From: Luteimicrobium xylanilyticum
GTDB lineage: Bacteria > Actinomycetota > Actinomycetes > Actinomycetales > Cellulomonadaceae
Assembly: GCF_009429125.1 (NCBI RefSeq)
Contig: NZ_CP045529.1
Location: 1,178,001-1,242,000 of the forward strand
Direction: 5' to 3'
DNA length: 64,000 nt
Part shown: one piece after another, positions 23,036-31,199 of the stretch
How positions within the stretch are numbered: the stretch's first letter is position 1
How the letters are laid out: each line of letters begins with the position of its first letter
Position numbers and translations under genes: made by a program
The notes under the pieces: model-generated
What the model was told of the DNA's origin: nothing
What the model saw: only the letters and a program-made list of their open reading frames with translations
Database searches by the model: none

Positions 23036-25735
23036 TCAGCCGGTGTTCTGGACGCCCGCGGCCACGCCGTTCAGCGTGAGGAGGAGCAGCCGCTGCTGGG
23101 CCGCGACCTCGTCCTGCGGCAGGTCGCCGGCCCGCAGGGCGCGCAGCGCCCGGAGCTGGAGCAGCGAGAGCGCGTCGACGTACGGGCTGCGGAGCTGGAC
23201 GGCACGCCCGAGCACGCGCAGGTTCGCGAGCACGCGGTCCTTGTCGGTGACCTTGAGGACCCACTCCTTGGTGAGCTCGAGCTCTTGCATGACCAGGTCG
23301 GCCAGATCCTGCCTGTCGCCCAGCGCCAGGTAGCGGCGCGCGATCCGCGTGTCCGTCTTCGCGAGCGACATCTCGATGTTGTCGATCATCGTCGCGAACA
23401 GCGGCCACTCGCGGTACGCGGTGCGCAGGAGCTCCAGGTCGCCGACGCCCGCGAGCGCGCTGCCGAGGCCGAACCACGCGGTGAGGTTGATGCGGGCCTG
23501 CGTCCACGCGAACACCCACGGGATGGCGCGGAGGTCGTCGAGCGAGTTGACCGAGAGGCCGCGCTTGGCGGGGCGGGAGCCGAGCGGCAGGAGCCCGACC
23601 TCCTCCTGGGGTGTGACGTGCGCGAACCACTGCGGGAAGCCGTCGGACTTCACGAGCTCGAAGAACCGGGCCCGGGACACCGTGTCGAGATCCCGCGCGA
23701 GGTCCGCGAACCGCTCCGCCGCGCTCGCGTTGCGCTGCTCGATCGACGGCGCGTCGTGCAGCAGGGTCGCCGCGGCGACCTGCTCGATGTGCCGGACCGC
23801 GATCACCGGGTTCCCGTAGCGGGCCGCGATGACCTCGCCCTGCTCGGTGAGCTTGAACCGGCCCTCGACCGAGCCCGGGGGCTGGGCCAGGACGGCGCGG
23901 TTCGCGGGGCCGCCGCCACGCCCGACGGCGCCGCCACGGCCGTGGAACAGCGTGAGCTCGATGTGGTTCTCCTCGGCCCACGCCACGATCCGGCTCTGCG
24001 CGGTGTACAGCTCGAGGGTCGCGGAGACCGGGCCGACGTCCTTCGACGAGTCCGAGTACGCGAGCATGACCTCCATGCGGCGGTCCGTCTGCGCGAGGCG
24101 CCTCTCGACGCGCGGGTCGCCGATGATCTCGCCGAGGATGCGCGGGCTCGCCTCGAGGTCCGCGAACGTCTCGAACAGCGGGATCACGTCGATCACGGGG
24201 GGCGTGCCGTCCGGTCCGACGGCGTGCTCCGCGAGCGTGTACACGTTCGCGAGGTCCTCGGAGCTCTGCGTGAACGACACGATGTAGCGGCGGCTGGCCA
24301 TCAGGCCGTACCGCGCCTGGACGTCCACGATCGCGCGGAAGACGGACAGCACCTCGCGGCTGCGGTCGCTCAGGAGCGACTCGTCGACGCCGCCCTCGGG
24401 GGTGCGGCCGCCGTCGGCCAGGACCTGCTCGATCTCGGCGAGCGTCTCGCGGTGCACCTGCGAGTGCTGGCGCACCTCGAGCTCCGCGAGGTGGAAGCCG
24501 AACGTGCGGACCTGCCAGACGAAGTCCTGCAGGTCGCCGTACGCCACCCGGTTCGCGCCCGCGGCCACGAGCGACTCCTGCACGGTGACGAGCTCGGCGA
24601 GCAGCTCGTCCGCGGTGGAGTAGGCGAGCGGGGCCTCGTCGGCGAGCGTCGCGGCGAGGCGCCGCGCGACCACGAGGATCGCCTGGCGGTGGGGCTCGTC
24701 GGGGGAGCGGGCCTCGACCTCGTCGGCCATGGCCGGGTCGAGCTCGCGGAAGCCGGCGAGCTGGGCGACGAGCGCGTCCGACGGCGGCGTCGTCTCGGCG
24801 TCGACCGTGGTCGCGCGCCCGATGCGCACCGCGACGTTCTGATACGCGTGCAGGACGTGCTCGTTCGCGATCGCCGCGGCCTCGCGCGTGATGTCCGCGG
24901 TGACGTTGGGGTTGCCGTCGCGGTCGGCGCCGATCCACGACCCGAGCTTGACGAACGGCTCGACGGCAGGCGCCTCGGCGCCCGCGCGGTCGCCGTTCAC
25001 CCAGCCGTCGAGGCGGCGGTACACCTGCGGGAACGCGGTGAAGAGGGTCTGGTCGAACACGCCCATCGCGGTCCGCACCTCGTCGAGCGGCGACGGCTTG
25101 CTCGTGCGGAGCGGCGCGGTGCGCCACAGCTCGTCGACCTCGGACAGCAGGCGGCGCGTGTTGTCGGCGAGCGCGACCCCGCCGAGCTGCTCGAGCTCGC
25201 GCCGCTCCATGAGCACGGTGATGCGACGGATGCAGGCGGCGACCGCGCGTCGTCGGGCCTCGGTGGGGTGGGCCGTGAGGACGGGGCGGAACTCGAGCGC
25301 CTTGAGGCGACGGGCCGCCTCCCCGGGACCGACCTCGCTCACGAGCTGGGCGTACGCGGCCGGGAGCGAGTCCTCGGCGCGGGCCTCCGTCGGGGACAGT
25401 CCCGCCTCGCGCTGGCGCAGCACCCGCACGCGGTGGTTCTCCTCCGCGAGGTTCACGAGGTGGAAGTAGGCGGTGAACGCCTTCGCCACGTCCTCGGCGC
25501 GCTGCGGCGAGAAGGTCGCGATGAGCTCCTCGGCCTCCTCGATCGAGGTCGACGTGCCGTTCTCCGACGCTGCCTGGATGGTCAGCGCACGGAGGCGCTC
25601 GACGTCGTCCAGGAGGTCCTGGCCGCCCCACTCCCGGAGCACGGTGCCGAGCATCTCGCCCAGCAGCCGGACGTCCGCGCGCAGCGGTTCGGGCATCTCG
25701 TCCCGGGCATGTCCGCGTTCTACGTCGTTCGACAT
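23036..25735 (-). CDS. ppc: Phosphoenolpyruvate carboxylase
   Basis: A 899-residue PEP carboxylase, full length. The catalytic histidine H156 is in PVLTAHPTEARRR. The glycine-rich active-site loop FHGRGGAVGRGGGP lies near residues 590-605, LMLAYSDSSKDVG-type motifs are present as VMLAYSDSSKDVG, and the protein ends in the conserved QNTG. It adds bicarbonate to PEP to give oxaloacetate, an anaplerotic reaction in the cytoplasm. The ATG at 25735 is given. A GTG directly before it (25738) lies 7 nt from a -10 hexamer TACCCT and may be the true leaderless start. It is divergent from the DsbA-like gene. Confidence 0.97.
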   Translation of the reverse strand: MSNDVERGHARDEMPEPLRADVRLLGEMLGTVLREWGGQDLLDDVERLRALTIQAASENGTSTSIEEAEELIATFSPQRAEDVAKAFTAYFHLVNLAEENHRVRVLRQREAGLSPTEARAEDSLPAAYAQLVSEVGPGEAARRLKALEFRPVLTAHPTEARRRAVAACIRRITVLMERRELEQLGGVALADNTRRLLSEVDELWRTAPLRTSKPSPLDEVRTAMGVFDQTLFTAFPQVYRRLDGWVNGDRAGAEAPAVEPFVKLGSWIGADRDGNPNVTADITREAAAIANEHVLHAYQNVAVRIGRATTVDAETTPPSDALVAQLAGFRELDPAMADEVEARSPDEPHRQAILVVARRLAATLADEAPLAYSTADELLAELVTVQESLVAAGANRVAYGDLQDFVWQVRTFGFHLAELEVRQHSQVHRETLAEIEQVLADGGRTPEGGVDESLLSDRSREVLSVFRAIVDVQARYGLMASRRYIVSFTQSSEDLANVYTLAEHAVGPDGTPPVIDVIPLFETFADLEASPRILGEIIGDPRVERRLAQTDRRMEVMLAYSDSSKDVGPVSATLELYTAQSRIVAWAEENHIELTLFHGRGGAVGRGGGPANRAVLAQPPGSVEGRFKLTEQGEVIAARYGNPVIAVRHIEQVAAATLLHDAPSIEQRNASAAERFADLARDLDTVSRARFFELVKSDGFPQWFAHVTPQEEVGLLPLGSRPAKRGLSVNSLDDLRAIPWVFAWTQARINLTAWFGLGSALAGVGDLELLRTAYREWPLFATMIDNIEMSLAKTDTRIARRYLALGDRQDLADLVMQELELTKEWVLKVTDKDRVLANLRVLGRAVQLRSPYVDALSLLQLRALRALRAGDLPQDEVAAQQRLLLLTLNGVAAGVQNTG

Positions 25736-25745
25736 CACGGGTCCG

Positions 25746-25751
25746 AGGGTA
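25746..25751 (-). promoter_or_regulatory. -10 hexamer of ppc
   Basis: On the minus strand TACCCT is followed after 7 nt by GTG-ATG, the ppc start region, without a Shine-Dalgarno. This suggests a leaderless transcript starting at GTG 25738. Confidence 0.5.
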
Positions 25752-25768
25752 CCCACCTGTCCGTACCA

Positions 25769-25799
25769 CGCGTGCCCGCGGCCGGATCGTGGGCACGCG
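25769..25799. promoter_or_regulatory. Inverted repeat between ppc and the DsbA-like gene
   Basis: CGCGTGCCC (25769-25777) and GGGCACGCG (25791-25799) form 9-bp arms with a 13-nt spacer in the divergent intergenic region. It could be an operator or a simple hairpin; no partner regulator is adjacent. Confidence 0.35.
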
Positions 25800-25851
25800 C
25801 CGTGGGCGAACACGGGTGTGCGCGGGGCGCGTGAGGGCGGAAGATGGGCGC

Positions 25852-26391
25852 ATGGGTCACCGCGACGCTCTCGTCCCCGCCTCGCCGCACGTCCGGGGCA
25901 ACCCCGACGCCCCCGTCACGATCGTCGAGTTCGGGGACTTCCAGTGTCCGTACTGCCTCGACGCCGCGCCCGTCCTCGACGAGCTCGTCGCGTCGTCGAA
26001 CGGGCACGTCCGGCTCGTGTGGCGCCACTTCCCGCTCTTCGAGGTCCACCCGTACGCGCTCACGGCGGCGCTGGCATCCGAGGCGGCGGGCTCCCAGGGC
26101 AGGTTCTGGGAGATGCACGACGCCCTGTTCGCCCACCAGGACGACCTGTCCGACGCCGGCCTCGTCGCCGTCGCGCGCGAGGTCGGGGTGGGTGACGCGT
26201 GCGTCGTCGGGGAGTCCGCCCAGGAGTTCGGGGACGTGGTCGAGGCCGACTACGCGGACGGGCTCGCGCACCAGGTGGCCGGGACCCCGACGCTGTTCGT
26301 CAACGGCGTGCGGTTCGAGGGCCGGGTCACGCGGGACCGGCTGCGCGCGGCCGTCGAGGCGCTCAAGCTCACCAAGGCCGTCGCGCGCTGA
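25852..26391 (+). CDS. DsbA/DsbG-like thiol oxidoreductase (thioredoxin_4 family)
   Basis: A 179-residue thioredoxin-fold protein with the active site C32-P-Y-C35 in VEFGDFQCPYCLDAAPVLDEL, an inserted helical domain (WEMHDALFAHQDDLSDAGLV), and the cis-proline loop HQVAGTPTLFVNG. No signal peptide or membrane anchor is visible, so unlike classical DsbA it appears cytoplasmic. It lies 79 bp upstream of nhaA in the same direction. In some actinobacteria such a domain is fused to the NhaA C-terminus, which suggests a functional link here. The ATG at 25852 is preferred; a GTG 21 bp upstream is possible. Confidence 0.85.
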   Translation: MGHRDALVPASPHVRGNPDAPVTIVEFGDFQCPYCLDAAPVLDELVASSNGHVRLVWRHFPLFEVHPYALTAALASEAAGSQGRFWEMHDALFAHQDDLSDAGLVAVAREVGVGDACVVGESAQEFGDVVEADYADGLAHQVAGTPTLFVNGVRFEGRVTRDRLRAAVEALKLTKAVAR

Positions 26392-26470
26392 GCGGGCGCT
26401 CGCGGCCTGTCAGACGCTCACCGCACCCTGCCCCCGCCACGTTCTGACAAGTCCCGGAGGTACGCACCGC

Positions 26471-27865
26471 ATGTCCGAGCCGCTCGCGCTCTCGCTCACC
26501 CCGCCCCGGCCGGGGCCGCCGCTGCGCGTGCAGATCCGGCCCGTCGCGCCGAGCCTGCGCCGCTTCCTGGCGACCGAGGCGGGCGGCGCGGCGCTCCTGC
26601 TCGCCGCGACCGTCGCGGCCCTCGTCTGGGCGAACGTGTGGCCGTCGGGCTACCGGTCGTTCTGGTCCACCGAGGCCGGGGCGCACATCGGAGACGCGCG
26701 TCTCGACCTCACGGTCGGCGAGTGGGTCAACGACGGCCTCATGGTCGTGTTCTTCCTGGTCATCGCGCTCGAGATCGCGCGCGAGGTCTCGACGGGCGAG
26801 CTGCGCGACCGCAGGACGGTCGCGGTGCCGGCGCTCGGGGCGCTCGCGGGCCTCGCGGTCCCCGCGCTGGTGTACGTCGCTTTCACGCACGGCTCGGGCG
26901 ACGTGCACGGCTGGGGTGCCGTGATGTCGACGGACACCGCGTTCCTCATCGGGATCCTCGCCCTGTTCGGCCCGCGCTGCCCGGACCAGCTCCGCCTGTT
27001 CCTGCTGACGCTGGCGGTCGTCGACGACATCGGCGCGATCACGGTGATGGCGCTCGTCTACACGCCGTCGGTGCACGTGGTGCCGCTGCTCGTCGCGGCG
27101 GCCATCGCCGTCGTCGTGCTGGTCATGCGGTGGCTCGGCGTGTGGCAGCTCCTCCCGTACGTCGCGGCGGGGATCGCGCTGTGGTTCGCGGTGCACGCGT
27201 CGGGCGTCGAGCCGACGCTCGCGGGCGTCGTCCTCGGCCTGCTGGTCCCGACGGCGGCCCCGCGCCGCCGCCAGGTGCAGGACGTCGCGCGGTTCGTGCG
27301 TCTGTTCGAGCTGGAGTCGACGGCGGAGCGCGAGCACCAGGCCGAGCTCGCGGGGCGCGCCGCGGTCCCCGTCAACGAGCGGCTGCAGCGCGTCCTGCAC
27401 CCGTGGTCCGGCTTCGTCATCGTCCCGATCTTCGCGCTCGCCAACGCGGGTGTGCGGCTCGACTTCGAGGCGCTCCAGAACGCCGTGCACTCGCGGGTGG
27501 CGGTCGGCATCGCGATCGCCCTCGTCGCGGGGAACCTCGTGGGTGTGTTCGGGGCGTCGTTCGTGGCGCTGCGCACCGGGGTCGGGGTGCTGCCGGGCCG
27601 GGTGCGTTACGGGCACCTGCTGGGCGGGGCGATCCTGTGCGGGATCGGCTTCACGATCTCGCTGTTCGTGACGGACATCGCGTTCACGGACGAGGCCACG
27701 AAGGCTGAGGCGAAGGTGGGGATCCTCGCGGGCTCGCTCGTCGCCGCGCTCCTGGGGACGGCGGTGCTCCGGTTCTTCGGCGAGCGGTCGTCGCTGTGCT
27801 CGCCGGGCGTCGAGGCGCTGCCCGCCGCGCTGCCGCCGCGCCCGTGGGTGTCGCCGTCGGCCTGA
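26471..27865 (+). CDS. nhaA: Na+/H+ antiporter NhaA
   Basis: A 464-residue NhaA antiporter with about twelve membrane helices. The ion-site aspartate pair is at about 185-186 in FLLTLAVVDDIGAI. Other family blocks are WVNDGLMVVFFLVIALEIAREV, the unwound-helix motif STDTAFLIGIL, and LLGGAILCGIGFTISLFVTDIAF. It exchanges cytoplasmic Na+ for external protons and supports pH and salt tolerance. The N-terminus carries about 30 extra polar residues. GGAGG lies about ten bases before the ATG. It follows the DsbA-like gene and is one of two NhaA copies in the window (the other is at 52439). Confidence 0.94.
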   Translation: MSEPLALSLTPPRPGPPLRVQIRPVAPSLRRFLATEAGGAALLLAATVAALVWANVWPSGYRSFWSTEAGAHIGDARLDLTVGEWVNDGLMVVFFLVIALEIAREVSTGELRDRRTVAVPALGALAGLAVPALVYVAFTHGSGDVHGWGAVMSTDTAFLIGILALFGPRCPDQLRLFLLTLAVVDDIGAITVMALVYTPSVHVVPLLVAAAIAVVVLVMRWLGVWQLLPYVAAGIALWFAVHASGVEPTLAGVVLGLLVPTAAPRRRQVQDVARFVRLFELESTAEREHQAELAGRAAVPVNERLQRVLHPWSGFVIVPIFALANAGVRLDFEALQNAVHSRVAVGIAIALVAGNLVGVFGASFVALRTGVGVLPGRVRYGHLLGGAILCGIGFTISLFVTDIAFTDEATKAEAKVGILAGSLVAALLGTAVLRFFGERSSLCSPGVEALPAALPPRPWVSPSA

Positions 27866-27867
27866 GC

Positions 27868-27957
27868 GCGCGTTCGGTGTCGCGGTGCGAACGCGCCGAG
27901 ACGGGGGAATCCGTTCTTCAGAGCCCGGGCGGAAGAACAGATCCGCCCGTCTCGGCG
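27868..27957. repeat. Complex inverted-repeat element downstream of nhaA
   Basis: Two structures sit side by side between convergent genes. GCGCGTTCG / CGAACGCGC (27868-27876 and 27888-27896) is a 9-bp stem just after the nhaA stop. A larger hairpin follows: CGCCGAGACGGG (27894-27905) pairs with CCCGTCTCGGCG (27946-27957), and the inner GTTCTTC (27913-27919) pairs with GAAGAAC (27932-27938). Between outer and inner arms most positions also pair, giving about 23 pairs over 26 positions. It is larger than an ordinary terminator and lacks a T-run. Confidence 0.65.
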
Positions 27958-28036
27958 ACCGGCGTCGCGCGTCACGAGGCCGAGGCGACGACGTCACCAT
28001 CGGCGGACCTCGTCGGGGGCTTCTCCGACGCCGTCC

Positions 28037-28870
28037 TCAGTGGGTCGTGACGGGCGCCAGGTACAGGCTCGGGGCGCAGCCCACCTCGCCCGGCGCGAGG
28101 AGCGCCCGGTCGAATCCGGTGAACGTCCGGACGACGCCGTCGTCCGCCCGCACCCCGACGACGCAGTCCCGCGTCGCCGCCAGGCCGACCGCCGCGACGA
28201 GCTCGTCGCCCGACCGCTCGACGCGCACCGTCACGGGCGGCGGGAACCGCGCGGCGAGCACCTGCTGCGCGGCCGGCCCGCTCGCCTCGGCCGGCAGCGT
28301 CTCGAGGGCCGCCCGCACGTCCGCCTCCGCGGCGGCGGGGAAGGTCGGCAGCGGCGTGGGGGACGGCGTGGCCGTGGGTGTCCCGTCCGGGCAGCCGATC
28401 CGCTGATGGTCCGCGACGTCCTGGCCGGCGCGCACGGCGAGCCGTCAGCACGCACGGGTCGAGCCCGCGGACCGGCTCTTTCCGAAGACCGCTGCGGCCG
28501 ACGTGCCGGGCACGTCCACGGCGACCGTGAGGTCGACGCGCGCCCCGTCGGCGTCGTCGGTCCGCCCGGACCACGCGAGCGGCGTGACCTCGTAGGTCGC
28601 ATCGGGGACGTCGTCGGGAAGGCGAGGCGCGGTCGTGGCCTCCTGCGCGAGCCGTTCGGCGTCGGCCGCCCGGCCGTCGGTCGCGACGCCGTCGGCGATG
28701 CCCACGACCACGCGGTCCGCGAGGCGGCGCGCGAGCCGGTCGCCGTCCACCGGGCGGAGCGCGGCTGCGACGAGCACGGGCACCGCGATCACCGCCGCCA
28801 GCACGGCGAGGGCGACGACGATCGGGATGCTCACGCGGCGACGGGGCGCCGTGGGCTCACGAGGGTCCAT
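28037..28870 (-). pseudogene. Membrane-anchored secreted protein gene interrupted by an in-frame TGA
   Basis: The frame starts at ATG 28870 (MDPREPTAPRRRVSIPIVV) with one N-terminal membrane helix VSIPIVVALAVLAAVIAVPV, runs to a TGA at 28447-28445 after AGSTRAC, and continues in the same frame as RLAVRAGQDVADHQRIGCPDG to a normal stop at 28037. Codon use is equally actinobacterial on both sides and no frameshift is needed. In related proteins, as I recall them, an aromatic residue follows this Cys, so TGA is one base from TGG. It may be a nonsense pseudogene, a sequencing error, or a UGA read-through gene. There is no Shine-Dalgarno for a separate second gene. The extracellular region has a Pro/Thr linker (TPTATPSPTPLPTF). 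Function is unknown. Confidence 0.65.
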
Positions 28871-28920
28871 GCGCGGATCGTCGCACGGCGCCGCCCGGGA
28901 ATGCGGGAACCGCACAGAAG

Positions 28921-28934
28921 GTTGTAGAGACAAC
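28921..28934. promoter_or_regulatory. Inverted repeat upstream of the VOC gene (MarR-type operator candidate)
   Basis: GTTGT-AGAG-ACAAC lies directly before a -10-like TAACCT (28935-28940). Short TTGT/ACAA dyads of this sort are typical of MarR-family operators, but no such regulator gene is adjacent. Confidence 0.45.
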
Positions 28935-28952
28935 TAACCTCCTGGAGGAACC

Positions 28953-29918
28953 GTGCCTGCCACGCCCACCCCGGCCGACCTGCTGCCCGCTGCCACGTCC
29001 ATGGCCGCGGTCACGCTGCTCGTCCGAGACCTCGACCTCATGACCCGCTACTACCGCGACGCGCTGTCCCTCGACGTGCTCGACGACGGCGCCGTCCCCG
29101 ACGAGCTCGCTTCGCCCGAGGCGCTGGGAGCGGGCGGCACCGGCGCAGCCCGGCGCGAGACCGTCGTCCTCGGACGCGGCGGCGTGCCCGTCGTCGTGCT
29201 GCGCCGCGAGCCCGAGCTGCCCCTCGCCCGCCGCGGCGAGGCCGGTCTGTTCCACACGGCCGTCCTGTTCGACGACGCCCCGGCGCTCGCGCACGCTCTC
29301 GCCTCCGCCGCGCGGACCGCTCCCGGCACGTTCATCGGCTCGGCCGACCACCTCGTCTCCGAGGCGTTCTACTTCACCGACCCCGAGGGCAACGGCGTCG
29401 AGCTCTACCACGACCGCCCTCGCGACCGGTGGTCCTGGGACCAGCAGGCCGACGGCCGTCGTGAGGTCCGGATGGACACGCTCTACCTCGACCCGAACGA
29501 GTTCCTCGCCCGCCACCTCCCGCGTGATGCCGAGTCCGTCGCCGGTGCTCGGGCGTCCGCCGCCGCCGGTGCTGCCGTGGGACACGTGCACCTCAAGGTC
29601 GGCGATGTCGACGCCGCCCGCGGCTTCTACGTCGGGACGCTGGGTTTCGAGGAGACCGCACGCGTCCCCGGGGCGCTGTTCGTCTCCGCAGGCGGGTACC
29701 ACCACCACCTCGCCGCCAACACGTGGCAGTCGCGCGGCGCCGGGCCGCGCGCGTCCACGCTCGGCCTGGGCACCGTGGCCGTCCGGCTCCCGTCCGACGA
29801 CGCCGTCACGGCGCTCGCGGACCGGCTCCGGCACGCCGGGATCGCCAGCCGCCACGACGGCGCGGCCCTGCGGTTCGAGGACCCGTGGGCCAACACGATC
29901 GAGGTCGTGGGCGCCTGA
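28953..29918 (+). CDS. Two-domain VOC-family protein (catechol-2,3-dioxygenase CatE-like)
   Basis: A 321-residue protein with two vicinal-oxygen-chelate domains: residues about 15-155 (MAAVTLLVRDLDLMTRYYRDALSL to FTDPEGNGVELYHDRP) and about 205-320 (VGHVHLKVGDVDAARGFYVGTLGF to FEDPWANTIEVV). Likely metal ligands are H in GLFHTAVLF or GHVHLKV and E in GNGVELY. The layout matches the CatE/MhqO-like ring-cleavage or glyoxalase-like proteins induced by quinones and aldehydes; the substrate is unknown. The GTG start has GGAGG four bases upstream. An inverted repeat in the promoter suggests a repressor. It is convergent with the usp gene. Confidence 0.82.
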   Translation: MPATPTPADLLPAATSMAAVTLLVRDLDLMTRYYRDALSLDVLDDGAVPDELASPEALGAGGTGAARRETVVLGRGGVPVVVLRREPELPLARRGEAGLFHTAVLFDDAPALAHALASAARTAPGTFIGSADHLVSEAFYFTDPEGNGVELYHDRPRDRWSWDQQADGRREVRMDTLYLDPNEFLARHLPRDAESVAGARASAAAGAAVGHVHLKVGDVDAARGFYVGTLGFEETARVPGALFVSAGGYHHHLAANTWQSRGAGPRASTLGLGTVAVRLPSDDAVTALADRLRHAGIASRHDGAALRFEDPWANTIEVVGA

Positions 29919-29931
29919 CGCCCGTGCGCGG

Positions 29932-30327
29932 CTAGCGCGGGCCCTTGACCACCAGGACCGGGACGGGCGCGTCGAGCAGGACGCGCTGGGTCGTGGTGCC
30001 GAGCAGGAACGTGCCTACGTCCGGCCGCTTGCGGGCGCCCAGCACGACGACCTCGGGAGAGACCTGGTCGACGGCGTCGAGGATCGACTCAGCCGGCAGC
30101 ACGTCGGGGTCGCGGTGCAGCACGGGGGCGTCGGCGAGGCCGTCGGGGAGCTGCTCGCGCGCGTGGGCGAGCTCGTCGTCGGGGTCGACGCCGTCCGACC
30201 GGTCGGCCCCGGGCACGCTCAGGGTCAGGAGGGTGAGGGTGGTGCCGCGGCGCTGGGCCTCGTCGACCGCGACGCGCAGGGCGGCGTCGCCTTGGGGGGT
30301 CAGGTTGTACGCGAGGAGCACCGTCAC
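29932..30327 (-). CDS. Universal stress protein (UspA family)
   Basis: A 131-residue single USP domain. It begins TVLLAYNLTPQGDAALRVAVDEAQRRG, and the nucleotide-site region reads VVVLGARKRPDVGTFLLGTTTQRVLLDAPVPVLVVK, a version of the G-x2-G-x9-G-S/T ATP-binding motif in which the middle glycine spacing is altered. It is a cytoplasmic stress-survival protein; the partner is unknown. The GTG start lies 6 nt downstream of a -10-like CACAAT with no Shine-Dalgarno, indicating a leaderless mRNA. It is convergent with the VOC gene. Confidence 0.88.
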   Translation of the reverse strand: MTVLLAYNLTPQGDAALRVAVDEAQRRGTTLTLLTLSVPGADRSDGVDPDDELAHAREQLPDGLADAPVLHRDPDVLPAESILDAVDQVSPEVVVLGARKRPDVGTFLLGTTTQRVLLDAPVPVLVVKGPR

Positions 30328-30333
30328 GCGCCC

Positions 30334-30339
30334 ATTGTG
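30334..30339 (-). promoter_or_regulatory. -10 hexamer of the usp gene
   Basis: CACAAT on the minus strand ends 6 nt before the GTG start, a leaderless arrangement. It keeps only the A2 and T6 of TANNNT, so it is weaker than the others. Confidence 0.4.
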
Positions 30340-30385
30340 ACCTACGTGCGGCGGGTCCGGCAGCGCGGGCGGGGGAGCCGTGGGC

Positions 30386-31111
30386 TCAGGGGGTGCCGGC
30401 GAGCGCGAGCCCCGGGGGCAGCAGCGGCGGCACGACGGCGCGCGCGAGCCCGGCGAGCTCGGCCGGGCGCTCGGCGCTCATCCGCTCCGCCGGCACGGTG
30501 ACGCTCAGTGCTCCCACGGGGGCGCCCGCGCGCACGAGCGCGAGCCCTACGCACGCGATGCCGGGCTCGTTCTCCTCGCGCTCGACGGCGTAGCCCGCCT
30601 CCCGCGCCCGGGCGATCGCGGCGGCGTCGGCGGGGGAGGCGTCGGGCACGGAGCTGGGGCCGAGAGCGAGCAGGGCGCGTCCGAGCGCCGTGCGGGCCGC
30701 GGGCCTGCGGCGCCCGACGGCCGACCACACGCGCACCGGCCGCTCGGGTTCGACCTTGTCGAGGTAGAGCACGTCGGCGCCGACGAGGACGCCGAGGTGG
30801 ACGAGCTCGTCGCTGGCCTCGCAGAGCGCGACGAGCGCCGGGTGGACGAGTGCGGGCAGGTGCTCGGCGGGGGCCCAGGTGGCGCCGAGCGCGAGCGCGG
30901 CGGCGCCGAGGCGGTACGCCCCGTCTCCCGTGCGGTCCACGTAGCCGCGGTGCGCGAGGGCCGCGAGCGTGCGGTGGACCGACGGCTTGTGCAGGCCGAG
31001 CGTCTCGGCGAGTGCGCCGAGCTGGAGCCCGGCGGGACCGGCGTCGGAGAGGACCTCGAGCGCCCGCAGCGCCTTGTCGACGGCGGGTAGCGGGCTGTCC
31101 TGGGCTTCCAC
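30386..31111 (-). CDS. IclR-family regulator (KdgR-like)
   Basis: A 241-residue IclR protein: an N-terminal winged helix-turn-helix (VDKALRALEVLSDAGPAGLQLGALAETLGLHKPSVHRTLAAL) and a C-terminal GAF-like effector domain (VHLGVLVGADVLYLDKVEP, GIACVGLALVRAGAPVGALSVTVPAER). The GTG start has GGAGG four bases upstream; longer frames lack a ribosome site. It is divergent from the KDPG aldolase/KDG kinase operon, as KdgR-type IclR regulators often are, so 2-keto-3-deoxygluconate or a related sugar acid is the probable effector. A 12-bp palindrome lies between the two. Confidence 0.9.
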   Translation of the reverse strand: MEAQDSPLPAVDKALRALEVLSDAGPAGLQLGALAETLGLHKPSVHRTLAALAHRGYVDRTGDGAYRLGAAALALGATWAPAEHLPALVHPALVALCEASDELVHLGVLVGADVLYLDKVEPERPVRVWSAVGRRRPAARTALGRALLALGPSSVPDASPADAAAIARAREAGYAVEREENEPGIACVGLALVRAGAPVGALSVTVPAERMSAERPAELAGLARAVVPPLLPPGLALAGTP

Positions 31112-31134
31112 GTGGCCTCCGGTGTAGGGTGCGA

Positions 31135-31162
31135 TTCGCAACGCGGAACGCGCGTTCACTAT
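31135..31162 (+). promoter_or_regulatory. Promoter with candidate IclR operator upstream of eda
   Basis: TTCGCA (31135-31140) and CACTAT (31157-31162) are 16 bp apart. Between and touching them is a perfect palindrome, GAACGCGCGTTC (31146-31157), placed to block polymerase. The -35 and -10 matches are modest. Confidence 0.5.
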
Positions 31163-31199
31163 CACGAAACGCTACCACGACGTCGAGACGGAGCCGTCC

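Noticed and set aside
22608-25853. Large open frames overlapping ppc on both strands
   Set aside because: Low-complexity Arg/Ala-rich translations. The ppc frame has all conserved PEP carboxylase motifs and length.
28445-28447. Selenocysteine codon at the in-frame UGA
   Set aside because: No SECIS-like loop after it, no selenocysteine genes in the window, and an aromatic residue is expected there in relatives. Kept only as an alternative to test.
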